Assembly (NCBI GenBank): GCA_027483645.1 | Contig: JAIXUD010000002.1 | Span: forward strand, 1-64,000 | DNA length: 64,000 bases | Direction: 5' to 3' | DNA from: Sphingobacteriales bacterium | GTDB taxonomy: Bacteria > Bacteroidota > Bacteroidia > Chitinophagales > CAIOSU01 | Notes under the pieces: generated by a model | What the model saw: the letters and a program-made list of their open reading frames with translations, nothing else | What the model was told of the DNA's origin: nothing | The model's database searches: none | In this document: positions 52,897-62,734 of the stretch, piece by piece | Position numbering within the stretch: the stretch's first letter is position 1 | How the letters are laid out: the number at the start of each line of letters is the position of its first letter | Position numbers and translations under genes: made by a program

Positions 52897-54240
52897 ATGC
52901 CTATTGAGCAAGAGCAAAACAACCCTAACCACAATATCCCCTTTGCCGATGCTGCTAAGGTTTGGGGCAAAGTAGCGTTGTACAGCTTTGGCGGCCCTGC
53001 TGGGCAAATTGCCGTGATGCACAAGCTGCTGGTGGAAGAAAAAAAATGGATATCAGAAGATGATTTTCTTCATGCGCTCAACTATTGCATGCTGCTACCA
53101 GGGCCCGAAGCCCAGCAATTGGCTACCTATACAGGTTGGTTGCTACATGGGTTTAAGGGTGGTTTGGTTGCAGGGGGTCTCTTTATTTTGCCAGGCTTTG
53201 TAAGCATCTTGCTACTAAGCATGCTGTATGTATTGTATAGCGATACCGTGCTTATCGAAGGCTTGTTTTATGGCATCAAGCCCGCCATATTGGCCATAGT
53301 GGCTGGGGCAGTATATCAAATCGGTAAACGAGTATTGAAAACACAGGCAATGTATGTTATTGCATTGCTGGCATTTGTGGCTATCTTCCTTTTCAATATA
53401 GCGTTCCCCGTTATTGTGCTTGGCGCAGGTTTGGTGGCGCTAGTTGGTGGGCGCATTAACGAGAGTCAATTTTATGTCATCAAAGGTCATCAAGTAGCAG
53501 CGCATCATACTGCAGCCAAGCGGCCCAGTTTATTAGCCAGCTTAGGTATGGCTATGTTTTGGGGTGCCCTATGGCTTTTGCCATTTGCGGCCATCTGGCT
53601 GTTTGTGGGCGTGGATAGCATTTTCTTTACCGAGGCATCTTTCTTCAGCAAATCGGCGGTGGTAACTTTTGGTGGTGCCTACTCCGTTTTGGCCTACATC
53701 TCGCAAAAAGCAGTGGAAACATACGGTTGGCTCAAGCCTGGCGAAATGCTTGATGGGCTAGGCATGGCGGAAACCACCCCAGGCCCGCTTATACAAGTGG
53801 TGCAGTTTGTGGGCTTTATGGGCGCCTACCGTTTCCCAGGCTCGCTCGATCCTTTGGTAGCTGGTATTATTGGCTCGGTAGTGGTTACCTGGGTTACTTT
53901 CGTGCCGTGTTTCCTGTTCATCTTTGTGGGAGCGCCTTACATTGAATATTTCCGTGGCAACAAATCGTTGAGTACTGCCCTATCGGGCATTACGGCAGCG
54001 GTTGTGGGTGTTATTCTCAACCTCGCCATTTGGTTCTCATTACATACCCTATTTGCTAGCCATTACGATGTGCAGTATGGCGCTTTGAAGCTATCGGTTC
54101 CTCGCCTAGCAAGTATCGATTGGTATGCCCTTGGTATCGCCGTAATGGCCTTTATCGCTTACTTCGGTTTTAAGCTGGATATACTCAAAACCATTGGGCT
54201 ATGCGCATTGGCGGGGTTAGCGGCAAAGTACTTGCTGTAG
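52897..54240 (+). CDS. chrA: Chromate transporter ChrA, long-chain type
   Basis: 447-aa inner-membrane protein made of two CHR domains. The N-terminal domain carries SFGGPAGQIAVMH and LPGPEAQQLATYTGWLLHG. The C-terminal domain carries TFGGAYSVLAYI and ETTPGPLIQVVQFVG. Characterised long-chain members export chromate, but in this phylum the natural anion may differ. No chrB-type regulator is adjacent. A terminator lies 43 bases after the stop. Confidence 0.93.
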   Translation: MPIEQEQNNPNHNIPFADAAKVWGKVALYSFGGPAGQIAVMHKLLVEEKKWISEDDFLHALNYCMLLPGPEAQQLATYTGWLLHGFKGGLVAGGLFILPGFVSILLLSMLYVLYSDTVLIEGLFYGIKPAILAIVAGAVYQIGKRVLKTQAMYVIALLAFVAIFLFNIAFPVIVLGAGLVALVGGRINESQFYVIKGHQVAAHHTAAKRPSLLASLGMAMFWGALWLLPFAAIWLFVGVDSIFFTEASFFSKSAVVTFGGAYSVLAYISQKAVETYGWLKPGEMLDGLGMAETTPGPLIQVVQFVGFMGAYRFPGSLDPLVAGIIGSVVVTWVTFVPCFLFIFVGAPYIEYFRGNKSLSTALSGITAAVVGVILNLAIWFSLHTLFASHYDVQYGALKLSVPRLASIDWYALGIAVMAFIAYFGFKLDILKTIGLCALAGLAAKYLL

Positions 54241-54283
54241 CAACTCTATTTACTGCGCCAAAGCCAATACTTTTGCCATAAAA

Positions 54284-54314
54284 AAAGGTGACCTCCGCGT
54301 AGGAAGCCACCTTT
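54284..54314. terminator. Terminator between chrA and the HU gene
   Basis: AAAGGTG/CACCTTT outer stem (54284-54290 with 54308-54314) and TCC/GGA inner pairing, flanked by A-run and T-rich sequence. It serves convergent genes. Confidence 0.75.
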
Positions 54315-54336
54315 AATTTGTTTGGCAGTAGAAAAA

Positions 54337-54606
54337 TTATACGTTACCAGCAAGCTCTTTGCCTGGCTTGAAACGTACTACTTTTTTAGCCTTGATTTTG
54401 ATTTCTTTGCCAGTGCGTGGGTTGCGACCTGTACGGGCAGCGCGCTCAGACACAGAGAAAGTACCAAAGCCTACCAAAGTAACTTTGCCACCTGACTTAA
54501 GACTGCCAGCGACAGAATCAAGTACAGAGTTTAGGGCAGCACCAGCTTGAGCCTTGCTCAATCCAGCATCAGCTGCGATTTGTGTAACCAGATCTCCTTT
54601 GTTCAT
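54337..54606 (-). CDS. HU family DNA-binding protein
   Basis: 89-aa nucleoid-associated histone-like protein. It has the canonical [21 protein letters not shown] start, [22 protein letters not shown] arm and [20 protein letters not shown] end, including the proline of the DNA-intercalating beta-arm (RNPRTG). It acts as a dimer that bends DNA. A 446-base AT-rich region with palindromes lies upstream, which is long for a leader. Confidence 0.96.
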   Translation of the reverse strand: MNKGDLVTQIAADAGLSKAQAGAALNSVLDSVAGSLKSGGKVTLVGFGTFSVSERAARTGRNPRTGKEIKIKAKKVVRFKPGKELAGNV

Positions 54607-55052
54607 GACGATTGAAGGTTTACGGGGGTTAATGTAATTGCTTGTTTATAAGCTCTCCAAGCAAATTTATACTTATAAAGTTATTATCCAAGTATTTTGA
54701 AAAAGCCAAGGTGTTGATAAGTAGGACGTTCTACGCTCATTTATAAAATTATTGCCAATATAAATAGTTGATTATCAACTACAATGAAATGATAATTATA
54801 CCTTTACTCTAGGTAGTGCTTGTTGATATAATAGGTAAAAATTTATCAAAAAAAATCTTTCAAAAAACTCTGAAACCCCCATTGGTGCTATATTTCGTAA
54901 AAATGGTGGACCACTAAGTAAGTGTAAACACTTAGTGATTTTTGGCTGTATCTGCAAGTTATACAATTGCCTGCTGCTGATGTGCTACAATCTTTATAGG
55001 GTTTATTTGAGCCGAATCCGTTAATTTTGACAACCAAGCCCTACCTGAAATT
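54607..55052. promoter_or_regulatory. AT-rich divergent region between HU and ruvB with palindromes
   Basis: 446 bases without a gene. It contains a near-perfect palindrome TAGTTGATTATCAACTA (54765-54781) and an inverted repeat CACTAAGT/ACTTAGTG (54912-54919 with 54930-54937) followed by ATTTTTGG. Both are plausible operator or hairpin structures for the divergent HU and ruvB genes. No direct evidence of a binding protein. Confidence 0.45.
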
Positions 55053-56087
55053 TTGAAGAACCCCAACATAGACCCTAAAGCCGGCAGCCTATCGCCCATT
55101 GAGCGCGACATCGAAAAAGTGCTGCGACCGCAGGGCTTTTTGGAGTTTGTGGGGCAACCCCGAATTATTGAAAATTTGCTGGTGTTTATTGAAGCAGCGC
55201 GCCGCCGCGAAGAGCCGCTGGACCACGTGCTGTTGCATGGCCCGCCGGGGTTGGGTAAAACTACCCTTTCGCATATTATTGCCAACGAGCTGGGGGTGAA
55301 CATTAAGATTACCTCGGGCCCAGTGCTAGAAAAGCCTGGCGACCTAGCCGGGCTGCTTACCAACTTAGAAGCGCGGGATGTATTGTTCATAGACGAGATA
55401 CACCGCTTAAGCCCGATAGTGGAGGAGTACCTGTACTCCGCCATGGAGGATTTTAAGATTGACATAATGATTGATAGCGGGCCCAATGCTCGCTCCATAC
55501 AGTTGGAGTTGAACCCATTCACCTTGGTAGGCGCCACCACCCGGTCAGGTTTGCTTACCTCGCCTTTACGCTCCAGGTTTGGCATTACCAGCCGCATGGA
55601 GTATTACACGGCCGAAACGCTCTGCAACATCATCATTCGTTCAGCAGGGATATTGAAGACCGAGATAATACCCGATGGTGCCATGGAGATAGCGCGCCGC
55701 AGCCGTGGCACACCGCGTATAGCCAACATGCTGCTACGCCGTGTTCGCGACTTTGCCCAGATAAAAGGCACTGGCATTATAGACCGAAAGATTGCCCGCT
55801 ATGCACTGGATGCCTTGAATGTGGACGAGCATGGCCTAGATGAGATGGACAACCGCATACTCACCACCATTATAGATAAGTTTAGTGGTGGGCCGGTGGG
55901 CCTTACTACTATTGCTACCGCAGTAGGGGAGGAGCCAGGCACCATTGAAGAGGTATATGAGCCTTATTTGATTCAGGAGGGTTACTTAAAGCGCACCCCT
56001 CGTGGCCGCGAGGCAACTTTGCAAGCCTACAAGCACCTGGGCAAAACCCCACCGGGCAACGCACAGGGTGGCTTGTTTGAGTTTTAG
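55053..56087 (+). CDS. ruvB: Holliday junction branch migration helicase RuvB
   Basis: 344-aa AAA+ ATPase driving Holliday junction migration with RuvA. Walker [10 protein letters not shown] (63-71), Walker B LFIDEIH (111-117), the sensor GATTRSG region and the winged-helix C-terminus ([17 protein letters not shown]) are present. The start is an unusual TTG (55053): the protein begins KNPNIDP as in the family, and no ATG or GTG lies between the upstream stop and this codon. The ruvB stop TAG and the stop of the opposite-strand TPR gene overlap within 56084-56087. Confidence 0.96.
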   Translation: MKNPNIDPKAGSLSPIERDIEKVLRPQGFLEFVGQPRIIENLLVFIEAARRREEPLDHVLLHGPPGLGKTTLSHIIANELGVNIKITSGPVLEKPGDLAGLLTNLEARDVLFIDEIHRLSPIVEEYLYSAMEDFKIDIMIDSGPNARSIQLELNPFTLVGATTRSGLLTSPLRSRFGITSRMEYYTAETLCNIIIRSAGILKTEIIPDGAMEIARRSRGTPRIANMLLRRVRDFAQIKGTGIIDRKIARYALDALNVDEHGLDEMDNRILTTIIDKFSGGPVGLTTIATAVGEEPGTIEEVYEPYLIQEGYLKRTPRGREATLQAYKHLGKTPPGNAQGGLFEF

Positions 56088-57562
56088 CGTTTCACGCGCA
56101 CTTGCTGCTTAGCTGCCAGCCTATCCAGCCATTCATCAAATCGTATCATTTCGAAGCCTAGAGGATCCCACCTGAAGTGTTCTTTGCCTTCGCGCAATTT
56201 AGTTATGCTGGTTTTCTCCTCAGTTAGCGTCATTTTAATGTCGCCTCCAGTTTTTACATAGGTATTCAGCACTTTCAATATGGTTCGGGGGCGCTCCACG
56301 TTTTCATCCTTCTGGCGTTGCAATAGCTTCTTAAAGCTCTCCGCGCGGTAATCTATAATGTCTAACTCGCCTTGCTCAATGGCGCACATCAGCTCCATTA
56401 TGCGGTAGCCCATCAGCCAGCCAGCCTTATCCTTGGTAAGCTCCGTCTCTTTCATCAGCATTACTGCTGCTTGGTTGTATTGGCCCTTTACAAAAAGCAG
56501 GTTGGCCTTAAAGTACTCCCATTTGGCAGGTATTATTTTGTTGGCTTTATACTTCGGGTGCACCAGTGCCATTTCCATTATCGTCTCGGCTTCTGTATAA
56601 TCTCGCTTGTGAAAGGCAATTACAAACATCAACTCAATAGCTTGAAGCTCATTGAAAAGACCGGTAATAAATTTTTCCTTGGCGGATCGGGCAAAACCCA
56701 TTGCTTCATCGTAATTGGCTTTATAAGCAGCGATAGAAGCAATCTGCAAGTTTGCCGTACCTATGCGTGTTTCGGAGGTGATGGATGGACTTACCTCCAC
56801 CAATTTCAGGTAATCCAGGGCATACTTATAGGCTAGCTCATAGTCGTGGTTTAATTGGCCATAGTAAATACCCAAATAATTATAGAAATAGCCTATTAAA
56901 GGTGATTGGCTAGCATTATAATGCCCTTCCGCCTCTTGTAGGGCGGTTTTAGCATACTCTTTTGATGATTTGTCAATGTTTTTGGCGAAGTAGCCTAGCA
57001 CGCCCAACCGATAATAGTAGTCTTTCACTATCAGGTATTTCTCCAACTTGTGCAGGCTATCGGTTATCTCCCGTTCAAAAGACAGGTAAGCCTGCTCTCC
57101 TTTACGGATACCGATAGTAGTACGCAGTAAATCGTTAATAAGCAGCGTTTCGGCAAACAGCTCATACTCCACTGCAAGTTCGTTGGCTTTCAACAGTACC
57201 GCCTCTCCGGCGCGGTAGGCACCCCTTTCAATCAAAATCTGGCCTTCTATTAGCATGCGGCGGCAATCAAATACTGCTTGAGCATATTTGGTCTCATACT
57301 TCTTGCTTCCTTCCTTAAGCAATAGTATATTGAGTACATCCTTTTGTAACCTATTCTTTAAATGAGAGTATGCTGAGTTGGGTTCGCCCTTGTATACGGC
57401 CTTAGCTGCCTCCATATCAGTGGTTACTTTGCCGCTTTTCACCAATTCGAAAAGCTCCAAACGACGTTTTATCTCGCCATTGGGCTGAACTTTGTAAAAG
57501 TTACGGATTAATCTCACCTCCGAAGGTTTCAATACCCGTACAATCTGTGTCAAGATTTTCAT
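56084..57562 (-). CDS. Helical repeat (TPR-like) protein of unknown function
   Basis: 492-aa soluble all-alpha protein. The N-terminal ~85 residues ([32 protein letters not shown]) form a distinct helical domain. The rest is TPR-like repeats, visible around 215-260 ([28 protein letters not shown]) and beyond. No signal peptide or catalytic motif. The frame is open 11 codons upstream, but [11 protein letters not shown] at 57562 is preferred. Its stop overlaps that of ruvB tail to tail by four bases. The upstream gap 57563-57949 is very AT-rich and shows no gene. Confidence 0.75.
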   Translation of the reverse strand: MKILTQIVRVLKPSEVRLIRNFYKVQPNGEIKRRLELFELVKSGKVTTDMEAAKAVYKGEPNSAYSHLKNRLQKDVLNILLLKEGSKKYETKYAQAVFDCRRMLIEGQILIERGAYRAGEAVLLKANELAVEYELFAETLLINDLLRTTIGIRKGEQAYLSFEREITDSLHKLEKYLIVKDYYYRLGVLGYFAKNIDKSSKEYAKTALQEAEGHYNASQSPLIGYFYNYLGIYYGQLNHDYELAYKYALDYLKLVEVSPSITSETRIGTANLQIASIAAYKANYDEAMGFARSAKEKFITGLFNELQAIELMFVIAFHKRDYTEAETIMEMALVHPKYKANKIIPAKWEYFKANLLFVKGQYNQAAVMLMKETELTKDKAGWLMGYRIMELMCAIEQGELDIIDYRAESFKKLLQRQKDENVERPRTILKVLNTYVKTGGDIKMTLTEEKTSITKLREGKEHFRWDPLGFEMIRFDEWLDRLAAKQQVRVKR

Positions 57563-57949
57563 TGCCTTAGACCATTGATAATGAACATATTGCATTCGGC
57601 ATAGATGCTACAACTAAGTCAAAATACGTATACTGCTTTCCTCTGAAAGATTTCTGAAACTTATTTCATTTGCATCAGTAAAAGAGAAGAGTCTAAATCA
57701 CGAAACGAATCATAGGAGATTTGATTTAAAAATACGTCGAAATTTTTTGTAAAATAACGATTTGACATTCTGTGTCAAAATAGTTTGTATTTTTTTTACG
57801 TAACCGATTGTTTATCAATAGGATAAATTTTAATTGGCAGGAATAACCCTGTCCTTTAGTTCTTTTATATTGCCTTTATTAGCGGCTTAATTAGTTCCAA
57901 TTTTGTATTGCACAATTTGATATTTCACTAACAGCAAAACAAAAACAAA

Positions 57950-58123
57950 ATGGAACTTTTATTAGCAGTATTAATGTGGATTGGTGTTCTTTCCCAAGAG
58001 CAATTGCCTTACACTTCCGCCGCAGAGGCTAACGAATTATTTAGTGCCCACGGTAGTCAGATTGAATCTGACTTTCCTGAAGAGTATGCCATCATCATCA
58101 CTGACGAAAACGAAGTAAATTAA
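57950..58123 (+). CDS. Small single-helix acidic protein, 57 aa
   Basis: A short gene encoding 57 residues. An N-terminal hydrophobic segment (MELLLAVLMWIGVLS) is followed by a strongly acidic tail (10 Asp/Glu in the last 40 residues) containing EANELFSAHGSQIESDFP and ending ITDENEVN. It sits alone with an A-rich leader (AACAAAAACAAA) before the ATG and a strong terminator 38 bases after the stop, which is good support for a real transcription unit. It could be a secreted peptide or a small membrane-bound protein. No family was recognised. Confidence 0.65.
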   Translation: MELLLAVLMWIGVLSQEQLPYTSAAEANELFSAHGSQIESDFPEEYAIIITDENEVN

Positions 58124-58160
58124 TAAAAAGCACACCTAATCGTTGCCCTTTTTCCCGGAG

Positions 58161-58192
58161 GCCCGATTGATCCCCAATCAATCGGGCTTCAC
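58161..58192 (+). terminator. Strong Rho-independent terminator
   Basis: GCCCGATTGAT (58161-58171) pairs perfectly with ATCAATCGGGC (58177-58187) across a five-base loop, followed by TTCACCTTTTT. It terminates the 57-aa gene. Confidence 0.85.
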
Positions 58193-58307
58193 CTTTTTAT
58201 ACCATTGGCAGATAGGAAGCCCCAGTTGGTCTAATTTCTGCATACTAGTTTAAGATATAGCGCCATAAAACAACTAGTTTTGCGTTTCTACACGTAGCCG
58301 CTTCATT

Positions 58308-59675
58308 ATGTTTATTATTGCAAATAAAGGCTTTAAGCCAAGCATTTTAATCCTATTTATTACCCTACTTACCAGTTGGTCTCCGCTTGCTGCGCAAGAA
58401 GTTTGGGATTTGGAGAAAAGCATCAACCACGCCATTGCCAACAATTTGCAGATTAAGTTGCAGGTGGTTGCCGAGCAGCTTACGGCCTACCAATTGTCAC
58501 AATCTAAGGCAGGCCTTTACCCTACCCTTAATGGTACCAGCTCATACGCCATCAACTTTGGCCGTAGTGCCGACCCTACTACCAACCAGTTTGTAAACCA
58601 ACGGATACAAACCAGCAGCTTTTCTTTAAGCTCGCAGGTTATATTGTTTTCGGGTTTACGCCAGCTAAATACCATACAACAGAACAAATACACCCTGCTT
58701 GCTTCCCAATTTCAAACTGAAGAAACCAAGAACAATGTAATGCTCAATGTTACGGCTGGTTTCTTGCAAGTTTTGATGGCGCGCGAAAACATTAGGAGCC
58801 AACAGGAGCAAATAGGCATATCGCTGGAGCAGTTTAACCGCACCACCCAGTTGGTGGATGCCGGAGTGGTGCCCGAGGGCAACCTTTTGAACATAAAGGC
58901 GCAACTGGCAAACGACAGCCTGAACCTGATTAATGCCCAAAACAACTACGACTTGGCCTTGCTTACCATGAAACTGATGCTGCAGCTTGACCCTGCCGCT
59001 GATGTGGATTTTAGCCAAGGCGATATTGACATCAGCCAACTGATAGTAGATTTGGCAATTGGCCCCGAAGCAATTTATAACACCGCAACCGGCAACCAGC
59101 CACAGATAAAGCGCATGGAGTATACGGTAATGGCCGCTGAAAAGGGCCTAAAAGCAACCCAAGGGTTGCACTCCCCTACCTTAGCGCTATCTGGCAACGT
59201 GCGCACCAACTACTCCAGCTACGAGTTGCCGCCATTTGTTATCAAAGAGCCTTATTTCAATCAACTGAGTAACAACTTGAGCCAAACCATTGGCATCAAT
59301 CTTTCTATACCCATCTTCAACGGCCTCTCGACCCATTACTCTATAAAGAGCAGCCGCTTGCAGTTGGAGCGCAGCATCTACATGGAGCAGCAGGTAAAAG
59401 ACCAGTTAAAGCAAGATGTATACCAAGCATATACTGATGCTGCTGCGGCCGGCAAGCGGTACGATGCTGCGGGGAAAAACGTGGAAGCGCTTGAAACGGC
59501 ATTTGGCTATACCCAAAGTATGTTTGACCTAGGTGCAGTGAACTCTTTGGATTTTTCGACTGCAAAGGCTAACTTAGCCCAAGCACAGATTACATTTATC
59601 AATGCCAAGTACGATTATATTTTTAAAGTAAAAGTGCTTGATTTCTACCAAGGTAAGCCCATTAAGCTCGAATAA
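58308..59675 (+). CDS. TolC-family outer-membrane efflux channel
   Basis: 455-aa outer-membrane factor. The signal peptide (about 1-28, ending PLAAQ) is followed by the repeated helical-hairpin structure of TolC proteins (SINHAIANNLQIKLQ, AYQLSQSKAGLYPTLNGTSSY; mirrored in the second half by TVMAAEKGLKATQGLHSPTL and AKANLAQAQITFINAKYDY). It forms the trans-envelope tunnel of a tripartite exporter. A TAGTTTTG promoter-like element lies at 58275-58282. The next gene begins on the very next base after its stop. Confidence 0.93.
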   Translation: MFIIANKGFKPSILILFITLLTSWSPLAAQEVWDLEKSINHAIANNLQIKLQVVAEQLTAYQLSQSKAGLYPTLNGTSSYAINFGRSADPTTNQFVNQRIQTSSFSLSSQVILFSGLRQLNTIQQNKYTLLASQFQTEETKNNVMLNVTAGFLQVLMARENIRSQQEQIGISLEQFNRTTQLVDAGVVPEGNLLNIKAQLANDSLNLINAQNNYDLALLTMKLMLQLDPAADVDFSQGDIDISQLIVDLAIGPEAIYNTATGNQPQIKRMEYTVMAAEKGLKATQGLHSPTLALSGNVRTNYSSYELPPFVIKEPYFNQLSNNLSQTIGINLSIPIFNGLSTHYSIKSSRLQLERSIYMEQQVKDQLKQDVYQAYTDAAAAGKRYDAAGKNVEALETAFGYTQSMFDLGAVNSLDFSTAKANLAQAQITFINAKYDYIFKVKVLDFYQGKPIKLE

Positions 59676-60998
59676 ATGCCGTTCTCCAGAAAACTTTTGT
59701 ACCTAGTTGCTATCGTAGTAGTATTAGTTATTGTCGCGATAGCCGGAAAAAAGGCAGGATGGTGGGGGCAGAGCTCTACCGTAGAAGTAACTGTGGAAAA
59801 AATTGAACGCCGCAATATAGTGGAAACCGTTTCGGCAAGCGGAAAAATTTACCCCTCGTTAGAAGTAAAATTAAGCCCTGACGTATCGGGCGAAATCATC
59901 GATATATTGGTAGAAGAAGGCGATAGTGTAAACGAAGGCGACCTGATTATTAAGATTCGCCCCGATATTTACCTTTCTCTGCTCAACCGTGCCGAGGCAT
60001 CTGTAAACCAAAGCAAAGCCAACTTATTAAATAGTGAAGCCAGGCTGCTGCAAGTACAAGCGCAGTTTGACAATGCGAAGGCTACCTTTGAGCGCAACGA
60101 GAAGCTCTGGAAACAGAAGGTAATATCAGAAGCCGATTACCTGAACGCCTTGGCCAGCTTTAAATCATCGGAAGGGGAACTGGCCGCTGCCAAGCAAACC
60201 GTAGAAGCATCAAGGTTTAGTGTGAAAGTAGCCGAGGCGGCCCAAAAAGAAGCTGGCGATAACCTTAGGCAAACCAGCATATACGCCCCTACAACGGGTA
60301 CCATAAGCATGCTAAACGTAGAGAAAGGCGAGCGCGTGGTAGGTACTACCCAAATGGCCGGTACCGAGATGGTAAGGGTGGCTGACTTGAGCAGCATGGA
60401 AGTACAGGTAGACGTAACCGAGAACGATATATTGCGCGTGCAACTGGGCGATACCGCTGAAATTGAGGTGGACGCTTACCTTGGCCGTAAGTTTAAAGGT
60501 TTGGTAACCTATATTGCCAACTCTAGCAAAGTAGAGCAAACCCTCACTACTGAGTCGGTAACCAACTTTGTGGTGAAAATACAGTTACTGCCTAGCTCAT
60601 ACCAAGATTTGGTGAGCGATATTGATCCCTTCCCGTTTAAACCAGGCATGTCGGCATCGGTGGATATCTTCACCCAACAGGCCAATAATGTGATTGCCGT
60701 ACCTATACAGGCCATCACCTTGAGTGAAGACAATCCCGGCGATGAGCCTTACGAAGTAGTTTATGTGTACGAAAACGGCAAGGCAAAGAAAATGAAAGTA
60801 GAAACCGGCATTCAAGACAATTTCTACATTGAGGTAAAAAATGGCCTGTCGGACGACTTAGACATTATTACGGGCCCTTACCGTATTATCGCCCGAGTGC
60901 TAAAAGATGGCGACCCAGTGAGCCGCGCAAAGGATGACGACCTTGCCAAAAACAAGCCTACCCCTGCCGAGACAACAGGAGATAGCGGTACGAAGTAA
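59676..60998 (+). CDS. HlyD/MacA-like periplasmic adaptor (membrane fusion protein)
   Basis: 440-aa adaptor. An N-terminal membrane anchor (about 8-25) is followed by a biotinyl-lipoyl-like half motif (VSGEIIDILVEEGDSVNEGDLI), a long coiled-coil hairpin (about 105-190) and the second lipoyl half (APTTGTISMLNVEKGERVVGT), then a beta-barrel region. The Lys/Thr-rich tail is short and disordered. It starts immediately after the TolC stop, so the pair is one operon. A MacB-type ABC permease or an RND pump would be expected to follow, but the next gene is kynureninase after 203 bases. Confidence 0.92.
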   Translation: MPFSRKLLYLVAIVVVLVIVAIAGKKAGWWGQSSTVEVTVEKIERRNIVETVSASGKIYPSLEVKLSPDVSGEIIDILVEEGDSVNEGDLIIKIRPDIYLSLLNRAEASVNQSKANLLNSEARLLQVQAQFDNAKATFERNEKLWKQKVISEADYLNALASFKSSEGELAAAKQTVEASRFSVKVAEAAQKEAGDNLRQTSIYAPTTGTISMLNVEKGERVVGTTQMAGTEMVRVADLSSMEVQVDVTENDILRVQLGDTAEIEVDAYLGRKFKGLVTYIANSSKVEQTLTTESVTNFVVKIQLLPSSYQDLVSDIDPFPFKPGMSASVDIFTQQANNVIAVPIQAITLSEDNPGDEPYEVVYVYENGKAKKMKVETGIQDNFYIEVKNGLSDDLDIITGPYRIIARVLKDGDPVSRAKDDDLAKNKPTPAETTGDSGTK

Positions 60999-61201
60999 TA
61001 ATTAGCACCTACTAGGTATTTTTTTTAAAGTTTTGTAATACAGGGTAGTAGCCTAACTAGCGGTAGTCATAGTTATGTATTTGATAATTTGATGCTTTTC
61101 TTTCGTGAATTATTTCTAGATTTGTATTGCGCACTTCTAACTACCGACCAAATTTTTCTACCTAACAATCGGTATATTCACTCATCAAAATACTCCCTTT
61201 A

Positions 61202-62446
61202 ATGGATTTTCAAAATGATTTGAAGTATGCGCAGCAATTGGATAAGGAAGACGGCTTGAGAGAATACAGGAAACAATTCTTCATACCCGACTTTCAAGGT
61301 GCTGCTGTTGCCTATTTTTGTGGAAACTCTTTGGGCTTGCAGCCTAAAGTGGTGAAATTCTACATTGAGCAAGAATTGCTGGATTGGAAAAACTTAGGTG
61401 TAGAGGGACACTTAAAAGCCAAAAATCCATGGTTTTCTTACCACCACTTTTTCGAAAGTGCCGCCAAACTGGTAGGCGCCCAAAAAGAAGAAGTAGTGAT
61501 AATGAACAGCCTTACTGTAAACCTGCATTTAATACTGGCTAGCTTGTATAAAAACCGTGGCAAGCGCAGGAAAATATTGATGGAAGCCAAGGCTTTCCCT
61601 AGCGACCAACATGCCGTGGAGACTTTTTTGCGCCTGCGCGATTTGGACCCGAGTGACATTATTCTAGAAATAAAACCTAGAAAAGGCGAGCATACCCTTC
61701 GCACGGAAGATATACTGGAAGCCATTGAGGAAAATCGCCTGGAGCTGGCCATGGTAATGATGAGCGGTGTAAACTATTACACTGGCCAGTACTTTGATAT
61801 TCCAACCATTACCAAAGCTGGCAAAAAAGCCGGTGCCGTAGTAGGATGGGATTTGGCGCACACCACTGGCAACGTGCCGCTTAAGCTACACGACTGGAAC
61901 GTTGACTTTGCCGTATGGTGTACCTATAAGTACATGAATAGCGGCCCCGGCAGCGTAGGTGGCCTGTTTGTGCACGAAGAGCACGGCAACAATATTGATA
62001 TACCACGCATGGGCGGCTGGTGGGGCACCGAAGAGGAAACCCGTTTCCAGATGGATAAGCACTTTAAGGCACAACGCGGTGCGGCGGGCTGGCAGCTGAG
62101 CAATGCCCCAGTGTTTGCTATGGCCATGCACAAAGCATCGCTCGATATTTTTGATGACGCTGGCATTGAGAATCTGCGAGAGAAGAGCCTTAAACTTACT
62201 GGCTACCTGGAGTTTTTGTTGAAGGACAACAAAAACTTAACCATTATTACCCCCGCCAACCCTGAAGAGCGTGGGTGCCAGTTGAGTTTGCTTACCAAAA
62301 AAAACGGGAAAGCCCTCTTCCAAAAACTTAGGGATAATGGCATAATAGCCGATTGGCGCGAACCCGATGTGATTCGTGTTGCCCCAGTGCCGTTATACAA
62401 CACCTTTAGCGATGTTTATCGCCTAGCAGAAATATTGAATAGTTAA
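61202..62446 (+). CDS. kynU: Kynureninase
   Basis: 414-aa PLP enzyme cleaving kynurenine or 3-hydroxykynurenine to anthranilate or 3-hydroxyanthranilate plus alanine. The PLP lysine is K243 in CTYKYMNSGPG. GWDLAHTTGN (about 215-224) carries the aspartate that pairs with the pyridine nitrogen, and the N-terminal FCGNSLGLQPK block is typical. A TAGATTTG -7-like element is at 61117-61124. It links by pathway to ACMSD at 25926 in this window. Confidence 0.96.
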   Translation: MDFQNDLKYAQQLDKEDGLREYRKQFFIPDFQGAAVAYFCGNSLGLQPKVVKFYIEQELLDWKNLGVEGHLKAKNPWFSYHHFFESAAKLVGAQKEEVVIMNSLTVNLHLILASLYKNRGKRRKILMEAKAFPSDQHAVETFLRLRDLDPSDIILEIKPRKGEHTLRTEDILEAIEENRLELAMVMMSGVNYYTGQYFDIPTITKAGKKAGAVVGWDLAHTTGNVPLKLHDWNVDFAVWCTYKYMNSGPGSVGGLFVHEEHGNNIDIPRMGGWWGTEEETRFQMDKHFKAQRGAAGWQLSNAPVFAMAMHKASLDIFDDAGIENLREKSLKLTGYLEFLLKDNKNLTIITPANPEERGCQLSLLTKKNGKALFQKLRDNGIIADWREPDVIRVAPVPLYNTFSDVYRLAEILNS

Positions 62447-62481
62447 TAGGAATAGCCAAAAACCACAAGTTTATAATTTTA

Positions 62482-62514
62482 GCGCCTTGGTACCCACAGT
62501 GCCGAGGCGTTTTG
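62482..62514 (+). terminator. Probable terminator after kynU
   Basis: GCGCCTTGG and CCGAGGCGT pair with two G-U wobbles around a short loop and are followed by TTTGTTTTTG, 35 bases after the kynU stop. Confidence 0.7.
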
Positions 62515-62585
62515 TTTTTGCTAAGGGTTGCAGCTAGCCTTGAAGCACAATCGGCGTAGGTACGCTGGCATTGTTGGTTATCACT

Positions 62586-62726
62586 ATGTTTGAAGCAACG
62601 AGCCTGGTGCCGCTGGTTACGTTTATCTCGGGCTCTTCCATCGTGGCCCTCACCATATTACTGGTGGGTAAGGGCAAGATTAAGCATGAGATAACTTTGG
62701 ATGTGGATGTGGTGGTGGTGCCTTGA
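62586..62726 (+). CDS. Small possible membrane protein, 46 aa (doubtful)
   Basis: A 46-codon ORF with one hydrophobic segment (LVTFISGSSIVALTILLVG) followed by a basic turn (KGKIKHE) and a Val/Asp-rich end. The frame stays open about 15 codons upstream without an ATG, and those codons are also hydrophobic (VGTLALLVIT), so a TTG start and two helices are possible. It lies between the kynU terminator and a convergent gene. No independent support beyond plausible composition. Confidence 0.3.
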   Translation: MFEATSLVPLVTFISGSSIVALTILLVGKGKIKHEITLDVDVVVVP

Positions 62727-62734
62727 TATTATAT

